DNA of 11,630 bases from Bacilli bacterium. GTDB taxonomy: Bacteria > Bacillota_I > Bacilli_A > RF39 > UBA660. Position numbers and translations under genes: made by a program. The notes beneath the pieces were generated by a model, which was not told the origin of the DNA, made no database searches, and saw only the letters and a program-made list of their open reading frames with translations. The stretch is taken from positions 1 through 11,630 of the forward strand of contig JAEDGC010000049.1 of the NCBI GenBank assembly GCA_016297695.1, given 5' to 3'. Below are positions 5,615 to 11,579 of this stretch, one piece after another. Every line of letters begins with the position of its first letter. Position 1 is the stretch's first letter.

Positions 5615-6577
5615 TTGAAAAAAACAATTAAAATAGTAAAAAATAATATATTAGGATTTATATTTGGAGTAATAGTAGCAATTATAATAAGTACATATGC
5701 AACAACACAATTAGCAAGTAGTAGTGTATATTATGATAATACAAATAGTGGTGGTTCTTCAAATACTGTAAATGGTGCAATAGATGAATTATATGACATG
5801 GCAAATTCATATAAAAGAAAAAAATGTGAAAGAGCTACATTGTTACATACAGAGATTTGTAGTCAAACATCTGATTACTGTGCTGGAGATGGATATTCAT
5901 TGGGAGATATTATCACTTATGGTAATCTAGGAACAAGTGGAACACTAGCTACAGGAGATGCTTTTGATTGTGATGTAAATGGCGATGGAGTATATGATGC
6001 AACAACTGAAAGATTTTACTATGTGTCAGATATGACAAATGGAATAACTGTAGATTCAAATACAGCTGTATTAATTTACTATAATAATGTAAGTGGAGGA
6101 GAACCAAATAATTCAACGACATATGTGTATAATACTGATTCTTCTGGTTATTTAGGACCGCAAACAGCAGTAACACAACTTCCGACAACAAATCAATGGA
6201 CCAATGTTAGTTTAAAATCGACAACAAGAGATATAACCGATGAAAAAGGAACATTAAGTGTGCTAGGATTTAGTTATAAGGGATATGCTGCAAGATTACT
6301 TACTACTCAAGAAATAGAACTATGCTGTGGATTGACAGTCTACACAGATGGAGAATTAAGTAATAAATGTAAATATTTAATGGAAAATACGAAATATTCA
6401 AGTGATTTATTAGGCATATATGGTGAATGGTTAGAAACGACTAATTCGTTTTATACTGACAATGCGTGGTATGTACATGGTCGCTATCGCGTCGTTTCTT
6501 ACTATCCTGTTGCATATGGAATTACCATTGGTGTTCGCCCGGCAATAGAAGTATCAAAATTTGATATTTCATACTAA
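5615..6577 (+). CDS. Membrane-anchored extracellular protein with C-type-lectin-like, DGR-target-like C-terminus
   Basis: A 320-aa secreted or anchored protein. The start is TTG 5615, set by GGGAGTG at 5601-5607. Residues 11-32 form one hydrophobic helix after a Lys-rich N-terminus, so the rest should lie outside the cell; it is not a canonical signal peptide with a clear cleavage site, nor a type IV prepilin. A VNGAIDELY stretch follows near residues 53-61. D118-C-D-V-N-G-D-G-V-Y-D128 is a DxDxNGDGxxD calcium-binding loop. Seven cysteines lie between residues 70 and 255. The tail (residues 272-316: WLET, DNAWYV, then GVRPAIEVSK at 306-315) matches the C-type-lectin/FGE-like fold of many gut-Firmicute surface proteins, some of which are variable targets of DGRs. 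Codon use changes there: all five upstream arginines are AGA, while R290, R292 and R308 are CGC. Ligand unknown. Expression may be phase-variable through the G tract. Confidence 0.8.
   Translation: MKKTIKIVKNNILGFIFGVIVAIIISTYATTQLASSSVYYDNTNSGGSSNTVNGAIDELYDMANSYKRKKCERATLLHTEICSQTSDYCAGDGYSLGDIITYGNLGTSGTLATGDAFDCDVNGDGVYDATTERFYYVSDMTNGITVDSNTAVLIYYNNVSGGEPNNSTTYVYNTDSSGYLGPQTAVTQLPTTNQWTNVSLKSTTRDITDEKGTLSVLGFSYKGYAARLLTTQEIELCCGLTVYTDGELSNKCKYLMENTKYSSDLLGIYGEWLETTNSFYTDNAWYVHGRYRVVSYYPVAYGITIGVRPAIEVSKFDISY
6467..6543 (+). other. Candidate variable region (VR) at the 3' end of the surface-protein gene
   Basis: This stretch encodes residues 285-310 (Trp285 to Pro309 and one more). It is visibly richer in G and C than its surroundings and holds a run of NNY codons (CAT, CGC, TAT, CGC, GTC, GTT, TAC, TAT, GTT) separated by constant-looking GGT, TCT, CCT, GCA and GGA codons. 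That is the pattern left when AAY codons of a template repeat are adenine-mutagenised. The constant 3' end (GGTGTTCGCCCGG) could be the IMH-like boundary. No template repeat or reverse transcriptase is in the window. Confidence 0.45.
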
Positions 6578-6578
6578 A

Positions 6579-6613
6579 ATATTCTATTTAGATAAAAAAT
6601 GAATAAAGAATAT
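6579..6613 (+). terminator. Weak hairpin after the surface-protein gene
   Basis: ATATTCT (6579-6585) and AGAATAT (6607-6613) are exact inverted repeats with a 21-nt AT-rich loop. There is no T run, so terminator function is doubtful; DGR targets often have a hairpin just after the VR, which is another reading. Confidence 0.3.
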
Positions 6614-6645
6614 GAGTGATTGTAATAGATAAATGCCTTATTATA

Positions 6646-6674
6646 CTGACTTTTTCAAAAAAATTTAGTACAAT
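6646..6674 (+). promoter_or_regulatory. Promoter for the DUF4932-like gene
   Basis: -35 CTGACT (6646-6651), 17-bp spacer, -10 TACAAT (6669-6674). The -10 ends 19 nt before ATG 6694. Confidence 0.6.
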
Positions 6675-6693
6675 AAAATTAGGAGTGAGGTAC

Positions 6694-7650
6694 ATGAGTC
6701 ATTTTGATGTACGACTAGAATTTATAGAAGCATTAGTTTTAGCAGTAAGGCAATTATCTAATGATTTAGATAAAGAAGAACTTGATTTTGTAGAGAACCA
6801 AGATATTTTATATGTCAAAGAATTGGTTGAAAATATTAATATTCAAAAATATCCTGAACTTGTATCTTTTATTTGTGATATTAAAGATTGTGGTTATTAT
6901 ACCAATTTATTTTTATTTTTTGATGAGCAGTTTAATTTTGATAATAATTGCAAATTGAAAGTATTTAAAAAAAAGAAGTTATCAGATTTTGCTACATTAG
7001 TAAAAAAAATATATGAAGATGAAAAGATTGTAAAAATATTTAAAAAGTATCATTTATTTTTTGAAAATATTGAAAAACAATACAACAATATTTATAAATT
7101 TGATATTGAAACTATAAAAAAAGAATTTTCTACTGCATTTGATGTGCCTAAAAATATTGAATTCATTAATAATATATCATTTTTAATCAATGGAGGTTTT
7201 TCATCAAGCAATAACAAAACAATATCTTATGTAAAAGGAATTAAGTATGATAAAAGTAATGTTATAGAAAAAAATGAATATACCATAGTATGCATGTATC
7301 ATGAATATTTACATTTTTTTATAAACCCTATAATTGATAAATATTACAGTAGAATTATTAATATTAATAAACTATATGAAGAATCATTAAACAATGGGTT
7401 ACCAAAAACATATCAAAACAAAAAAACTGTACTTTACGAGTATTTTGTAAGATCATTATCAATTGTGTTTGCAAAAACAAAGGTAAGTGAATATGAAATA
7501 AAAGAAGATATAAAATGGTATAAAGAGATAGGTTTTATTAGAGTTGAAGAAATTATTGATATTATTGAAAAATACATGGAAAATAATATGAAATTTGAAA
7601 AAATATTGATAGGGCCAATAAATCAATACCTTAATGAAATAAAAAAATAA
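6694..7650 (+). CDS. DUF4932-like putative zinc metalloprotease, 318 aa
   Basis: The centre carries HEYLH (H203, E204, H207), the HExxH zinc site of gluzincin-type peptidases, inside a hydrophobic helix (IVCMYHEYLHFFINPII). A likely third ligand is E249 in YEYFVRSLSIVF, 42 residues later on a second helix. This layout (HExxH followed by an 'NP' turn and a later E-x-x-x-R helix) recalls the DUF4932 family, whose substrate is unknown. The N-terminal 140 residues are helical and charged. There is no signal peptide, so it is probably cytoplasmic. The frame runs upstream to a GTG at 6616, but AGGAGTGAGG (6681-6690) fixes ATG 6694, and the upstream codons would cover the promoter. It has its own promoter, so it is not simply part of the surface-protein transcript, though it follows it. 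It converges on the IMPACT-family gene with a 2-nt gap. Confidence 0.75.
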   Translation: MSHFDVRLEFIEALVLAVRQLSNDLDKEELDFVENQDILYVKELVENINIQKYPELVSFICDIKDCGYYTNLFLFFDEQFNFDNNCKLKVFKKKKLSDFATLVKKIYEDEKIVKIFKKYHLFFENIEKQYNNIYKFDIETIKKEFSTAFDVPKNIEFINNISFLINGGFSSSNNKTISYVKGIKYDKSNVIEKNEYTIVCMYHEYLHFFINPIIDKYYSRIININKLYEESLNNGLPKTYQNKKTVLYEYFVRSLSIVFAKTKVSEYEIKEDIKWYKEIGFIRVEEIIDIIEKYMENNMKFEKILIGPINQYLNEIKK

Positions 7651-7665
7651 TATCAACTATTTTTT
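7642..7665. terminator. Possible bidirectional AT-only hairpin between convergent genes
   Basis: AAAAAATA (7642-7649) pairs with TATTTTTT (7658-7665) over an 8-nt loop that holds the last base of one stop codon and the stop of the opposite gene. The stem has no G or C, so it would be weak, but it is the only terminator candidate for both genes. Confidence 0.4.
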
Positions 7666-8006
7666 ATAACTTCTTTAGCAGACGTGCTATAAGCTCGAAG
7701 TAAACCACCAGCACCTAATTTAATTCCACCAAAATATCTTACAACAATGAGTAAGCAATTATCTAAATGATTCATATCAATTAAGTTATAAATAGGGGTA
7801 CCTGCAGTACCATTTGGTTCCTTATCATCTGTCTTTTTAGCGATTGTTCCAATTTTATAAGCATATGGTATATGTCTTGCTTTTTTATGTTCTTTTTTTA
7901 TTTTTTCTAAGATACTATTAACTTCTTCTTTTGAATTTACTTCATAATAATAAGCTATAAATTTTGATTTTTTAATTTCATAAGTATAAGTATTTAATAA
8001 TTTCAT
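7653..8006 (-). CDS. IMPACT/YigZ family protein, N-terminal domain only
   Basis: The 117-aa product is the UPF0029/IMPACT N-terminal domain. It shows ARHIPYAYKIG near residues 43-53, the DDKEPNGTAGTPIYNLI loop near 60-76 and the signature VVRYFGGIKLGAGGLLRAYS near 88-107. YigZ-type proteins are usually 200-215 aa with a second ferredoxin-like domain (DUF1949), which is absent here: the frame stops at a TGA right after the first domain, and downstream sequence belongs to the convergent gene. It is either a natural one-domain form or a deletion product; the domain itself is intact with no frameshift, so it may be functional. Biochemical role is unsettled; the eukaryotic IMPACT homolog binds GCN1. 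The start is set by AGGTGA at 8012-8017. Confidence 0.85.
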   Translation of the reverse strand: MKLLNTYTYEIKKSKFIAYYYEVNSKEEVNSILEKIKKEHKKARHIPYAYKIGTIAKKTDDKEPNGTAGTPIYNLIDMNHLDNCLLIVVRYFGGIKLGAGGLLRAYSTSAKEVIKNS

Positions 8007-8022
8007 TTTTTCACCTAAAAAT

Positions 8023-8028
8023 ATTATA
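8023..8028 (-). promoter_or_regulatory. -10 element for the IMPACT-family gene
   Basis: Perfect TATAAT on the minus strand, ending 16 nt before the ATG at 8006, preceded by TAG as at uvrC. No -35 is evident. Confidence 0.55.
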
Positions 8029-8100
8029 CTATTTAAAGAAAAATAAGTATATAAAAAGATAAAAATCTATATTAAAATATGAAAAAATCATAAAATATTA

Positions 8101-8106
8101 TATAAT
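8101..8106 (+). promoter_or_regulatory. -10 element for the 79-aa gene
   Basis: Perfect TATAAT ending 25 nt before ATG 8132. No clear -35. It lies in a 125-nt AT-rich divergent spacer (8007-8131) in which I see nothing else. Confidence 0.45.
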
Positions 8107-8131
8107 TATGAATAATAAGATGGTGAGATTT

Positions 8132-8371
8132 ATGAATGATGCAGAAAAGATAGATAGTAAAAAATTATTACAATATATAGCAAGTAGAAATAATTATCTA
8201 AATCAAGAAGAAATCCTATTTGTTGTAAATCTTTTTTTACATCCACAATTAAATCATATTTATTTTAACTCAGAAACATTTGAGTATCATATGTGGGATA
8301 GTGATGGTAATTATTTTACATTTAAAGCTAAAAAAATAAATGATGATTTTTCTTTAAAAAAGAAAAAATAA
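8132..8371 (+). CDS. Small hypothetical protein, 79 aa
   Basis: Not recognised. The frame is open from ATG 8108, but GGTGA at 8122-8126 supports ATG 8132. The N-terminal half is a predicted helix pair (KKLLQYIASRNNYLNQEEILFVVNLFLHPQ); the C-terminal half is strand-like and aromatic (NHIYFNSETFEYHMWDSDGNYFTFKA) and ends in a poly-Lys tail. No membrane helix or Cys cluster. It lies 46 nt before uvrC with a separate -10 between them, so read-through into uvrC is possible but not required. Codon use and ribosome site look normal for the window, which argues for a real gene. Confidence 0.65.
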   Translation: MNDAEKIDSKKLLQYIASRNNYLNQEEILFVVNLFLHPQLNHIYFNSETFEYHMWDSDGNYFTFKAKKINDDFSLKKKK

Positions 8372-8393
8372 TAATGAAATTTAAATTTTGTAG

Positions 8394-8399
8394 TATAAT
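8394..8399 (+). promoter_or_regulatory. -10 element for uvrC
   Basis: Perfect TATAAT ending 18 nt before ATG 8418; no convincing -35 at 17 bp. The Shine-Dalgarno GGTGAAAAGG lies directly between it and the ATG. Confidence 0.5.
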
Positions 8400-8417
8400 A
8401 ACATTGGTGAAAAGGAT

Positions 8418-10178
8418 ATGTTTAAAGAAAAATTAAGTTTAGTTCCCCATAAACCAGGGTCATATCAAATGAAAAATTCCAATGGAGTAATCATATATGT
8501 TGGTAAAGCAAAAGATTTAAAAAATCGTTTATCTTCTTATTTTCGAGGAAAACATACAGGTAAAACTGCTATGATGCTAAATGAAGTACATGATTTTACA
8601 TACATAGTTGCAAGTAGTGAATTAGAAGCATTTATTATAGAAATTAATTTAATAAAAAAATATGATCCTAAATATAACATACTACTTAAAGATGATAAAA
8701 CTTATCCTTACATTGAATACATAAAAAATCCATATCCTAAGCTTAAAGTATCAAGATATACACAAATCAAGAAAAGTGATAATAAAAAATTATTTGGCCC
8801 ATATCCAAATGCTTATGCAGCTAGAAAAATAGTAAATCTTTTAAATAGAATTTATCCTTTGAAAAAATGTGATTCTATGCCAAAAGATGTTTGTCTTTAT
8901 TATCATATAGGGCAATGTATAGGATATTGTACTAAAGATTATGATATAAAAAAATTAGAAGAAATGGAAAAAGAAATATTATCATTTTTAAATGGGAATG
9001 ATACGATATTAAAAAATAGACTCTTAAAGAAAATAGAAGAGTGTAGCCAGAATTTAAATTATGAAATGGCTCTTGAATTAAAAAAAGACTTAGATTATGT
9101 AGAAATAGTTCTTTCTAAACAAAAAGTTGAATTACATGACTTAATTAATAGGGATGTTTTAGGGTATTACCTAAATAACGGATATGTTAGTACGCAAATA
9201 TTCTTTATTAGAAATGGTAAATTAGTTGGTGGACATACTGATATATTCCCAATAGTTGGTGAATTAAAAGATGAAATAGAAAATTATATAATTAAATTTT
9301 ATAATAAGCATGAAATACCAAAAGAAATATTTGTGGATGAAATAATTGATAAAGAAATAATTAGTAGTGTTTTAAAAACTACATTAGTAACGCCATTAAA
9401 AGGCAAGAAAAAAGATTTACTAAATATGGCATTTATGAATGCTAAAATTAATTTGGAAAATGAAATGACATTAATTGAAAAAGATGAACAACGTACTTTA
9501 AAAGCTAATGATGAATTAAAAGAAATATTAAAATTAAAAAATTTAAATAGAATAGATTTATTTGATAATTCTAATTTATTTGGTGATTTTTCAGTAAGCG
9601 CAATGGTCGTATTTAAAAATGGTCTTCCAGCAAAGAAAGAATATCGTAAATTTAAAATAAGCATTGATAAGAATGATGATTATAATACTATGAAAGAAGT
9701 TTTATATCGAAGGTATTATCGCATGCTTATAGAAAAATCTGAAAAACCAGATTTAATAATTGTTGATGGTGGTATTAATCAAATTAATGCATGTAAAGAA
9801 ATTATGCAATTACTTAATTTAAATATTAAAATATGTGGCCTTAGAAAAAATGATAAGCATCGTACTAATGATTTAATAGATGGTGATACTTTAGAAGAAA
9901 TTAAAATTGACAAAACATCTAATGTTTTTCATTATTTAACTAGAATGCAAGATGAAGTACATAGATTTACCATAAATTATCATCGTCAGATTAGAAGTAA
10001 AGGAAGTATATCTTCTATATTAGACAATATTGATGGAATTGGTGAAAAAAGAAAAAAAGAACTTATAAAAAAATATGGTAGTGTTGTAAAAATTAAAGAA
10101 GCAAAAATAGAAGAATTAAAGAAAATAATCCCTGAAAATATTGCAATGAATTTAAAAGATTATTTAAATAAAATGTAA
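8418..10178 (+). CDS. uvrC: Excinuclease ABC subunit C
   Basis: UvrC makes both incisions in nucleotide-excision repair after UvrB marks a lesion. The 586-aa protein is complete. The N-terminal GIY-YIG nuclease (1-85) makes the 3' cut: PGSY (13-16), Y27-VGKAKDLKNR37 and metal-binding E75. A cysteine cluster C151, C159, C167, C171 matches the [4Fe-4S] site. The UvrB-contacting UVR motif is ECSQNLNYEMALELKKDL near residues 208-225. The RNase H-like domain for the 5' cut shows D383 (LFDNSN, the Firmicute form of DISH), D450 (IIVDGG) and H515 (DEVHRF). Two helix-hairpin-helix motifs close the protein (GIGEKRKKELIKKYGS near 540-555). It is monocistronic and convergent with the ATPase gene. In B. 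subtilis uvrC directly follows trxA; here four genes intervene. Confidence 0.97.
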   Translation: MFKEKLSLVPHKPGSYQMKNSNGVIIYVGKAKDLKNRLSSYFRGKHTGKTAMMLNEVHDFTYIVASSELEAFIIEINLIKKYDPKYNILLKDDKTYPYIEYIKNPYPKLKVSRYTQIKKSDNKKLFGPYPNAYAARKIVNLLNRIYPLKKCDSMPKDVCLYYHIGQCIGYCTKDYDIKKLEEMEKEILSFLNGNDTILKNRLLKKIEECSQNLNYEMALELKKDLDYVEIVLSKQKVELHDLINRDVLGYYLNNGYVSTQIFFIRNGKLVGGHTDIFPIVGELKDEIENYIIKFYNKHEIPKEIFVDEIIDKEIISSVLKTTLVTPLKGKKKDLLNMAFMNAKINLENEMTLIEKDEQRTLKANDELKEILKLKNLNRIDLFDNSNLFGDFSVSAMVVFKNGLPAKKEYRKFKISIDKNDDYNTMKEVLYRRYYRMLIEKSEKPDLIIVDGGINQINACKEIMQLLNLNIKICGLRKNDKHRTNDLIDGDTLEEIKIDKTSNVFHYLTRMQDEVHRFTINYHRQIRSKGSISSILDNIDGIGEKRKKELIKKYGSVVKIKEAKIEELKKIIPENIAMNLKDYLNKM

Positions 10179-10185
10179 AATAAAT

Positions 10186-10224
10186 AAAAATAGAAACTTT
10201 AAAAATCTAAAGTTTCTATTTTTT
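10186..10224. terminator. Strong bidirectional terminator between uvrC and the ATPase gene
   Basis: A perfect 16-bp stem: AAAAATAGAAACTTTA (10186-10201) with TAAAGTTTCTATTTTT (10208-10223), loop AAAATC. T runs follow in both directions. The stop codon of the minus-strand gene (10199-10201) is within the stem, so its last codons encode one arm. Confidence 0.88.
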
Positions 10225-11488
10225 CATTGGCAATTTGATTAGATATTATAGGTGATTTTCCCATGATTGCATCTTTGATATCTTGTTCATCTTCACCAAA
10301 ATCGCTATCAACTTCGATAACACGTAGTACTTCATCAAATGAAGTAAGACCGTTAATTACTTTTTCTAAACCATCTTGTAAAAGAGTAATTGTTTTTCCT
10401 TTTTTATAGATTATTTCTCTTAATTTATCTTTTCTAATATTACTTAAAATGGCATCTCTAACTTCTTGGGTTACTGCTAAAACTTCTTGAATAGCAATAC
10501 GTCCTTTATATCCTTTATAACATTCATCGCATCCAATAGGTTCATATATATTATCAACATCGATTCCTAAAGCTTTTTTAAATATAGCTTTTTCATATGG
10601 TGTTGTAGATCTTGATGTACGACATTTAGGACATAGCTTTTTAGTTAATCTTTGAGAAACTATTCCAGTAAGAGCAGAACCTAATAAATATCTTTCAACA
10701 TCCATATCTAGTAAACGTTCAATAGTATTTAATGAATTATTAGTATGAATTGTAGATAAAACTAAGTGACCAGTGATAGCTGCACGAATAGCTATACGAG
10801 CCGTTTCGTCATCACGAATTTCACCAATCATAATTGTATCAGGGTCTTGACGCAAAATACTTCTTAAGGCATTGGCAAAAGTAAGTCCAATTTCACTCAT
10901 AGCTTGAACTTGATTAATTCCTTCAATCTTCATTTCTACTGGGTCTTCAACTGTAATAATATTTCTTTCTTTTGTATTTAGTTTTTCAAGTATAGCATAA
11001 ACAGTAGTTGATTTACCACTACCAGTAGCACCAGTAACAAGAACGATACCATTTGGACTTGCTATTATTTTTTTTAATTTTTCTAAGCTTTCTTCAGAAA
11101 ATCCTAAATTTTCTAGGCCTTCCATACTTCTTGAATAGTCCAAAATACGAATTACAACTTTTTCTCCATAAACAGTAGGTAAAGTAGATACACGTAAATC
11201 TAAGCTTCTATCTTCAATAGTGGTTTTAATTGCACCATCTTGTGGAAGTCTAGATTCTGTTATATTCATACCAGATAAAATTTTAATTTTGGTAGTGACA
11301 TGATTTTTAATACCTAAAGGAAGAGTAGTATAATCAACTAATTCACCATCGATACGAATTCTAATCATTAAAAATTCAGGTCTAGGATCTAAATGAATAT
11401 CTGAAGCTCCTCTTTTTACAGCATCTATGATCATTTCATTAACAATATCAGCTACTGGCATATTTTCATAATCAAATTCTCTTAACAT
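10199..11488 (-). CDS. GspE/PilB-type secretion and pilus assembly ATPase (compact form)
   Basis: A hexameric AAA-like ATPase that powers type IV pilus, competence pseudopilus or type II secretion assembly from the cytoplasmic face of the membrane. The 429-aa protein starts directly in the N2 domain (DIVNEMIIDAVKRGASDIHLDP); the N1 domain of long PilB/GspE proteins is missing, as in ComGA. Visible motifs are Walker A GATGSGKS (153-160, K159), the Asp and Walker B region MIGEIRDDETA with E223, the His box GHLVLSTIHTNNS, and the zinc-binding C286-x2-C289 ... C320-x2-C323. The cysteines favour a GspE/PilB over a PilT. The frame extends to a TTG at 11506, but GGGGAATGTGAT ahead of ATG 11486-11488 supports the shorter start. 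It has its own promoter and terminator, so it is a single-gene unit with no pilC, pilM or pilin gene downstream; partners must lie elsewhere. Confidence 0.92.
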   Translation of the reverse strand: MLREFDYENMPVADIVNEMIIDAVKRGASDIHLDPRPEFLMIRIRIDGELVDYTTLPLGIKNHVTTKIKILSGMNITESRLPQDGAIKTTIEDRSLDLRVSTLPTVYGEKVVIRILDYSRSMEGLENLGFSEESLEKLKKIIASPNGIVLVTGATGSGKSTTVYAILEKLNTKERNIITVEDPVEMKIEGINQVQAMSEIGLTFANALRSILRQDPDTIMIGEIRDDETARIAIRAAITGHLVLSTIHTNNSLNTIERLLDMDVERYLLGSALTGIVSQRLTKKLCPKCRTSRSTTPYEKAIFKKALGIDVDNIYEPIGCDECYKGYKGRIAIQEVLAVTQEVRDAILSNIRKDKLREIIYKKGKTITLLQDGLEKVINGLTSFDEVLRVIEVDSDFGEDEQDIKDAIMGKSPIISNQIANEKIETLDF

Positions 11489-11522
11489 ATGTATCACATT
11501 CCCCAATCATATTCTATAACTT

Positions 11523-11551
11523 ATTATACATTATAAATTAATTTTTAACAA
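11523..11551 (-). promoter_or_regulatory. Promoter for the GspE/PilB-type gene
   Basis: On the minus strand: -35 TTGTTA (11551-11546), 17-bp spacer, perfect TATAAT (11528-11523). It ends 34 nt before ATG 11488, the longest spacing in the window. The dyad element starts 28 bp upstream of the -35. Confidence 0.75.
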
Positions 11552-11579
11552 TAAAAAATAAATACATAATTTGACATTT

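Noticed and set aside
5615..5710. Surface protein as a type IV pilin that uses the ATPase at 10199-11488.
   Set aside because: There is no G/A-F-T-L-x-E prepilin cleavage motif before the hydrophobic helix; the N-terminus looks like an ordinary anchor.
9299..9664. Open frame on the minus strand inside uvrC; similar antisense frames at 1159-1398, 2483-2845, 5949-6191 and 7459-7656, and a plus-strand frame at 4198-4461 inside rnhC.
   Set aside because: They lie opposite well-supported genes, lack ribosome sites, and encode low-complexity Ile/Phe/Leu/Ser-rich peptides expected from the reverse strand of AT-rich coding DNA.
11489..11506. TTG 11506 as the ATPase start.
   Set aside because: GGGG begins inside this TTG codon and forms part of the ribosome site for ATG 11488; nothing Shine-Dalgarno-like precedes the TTG at a usable distance.
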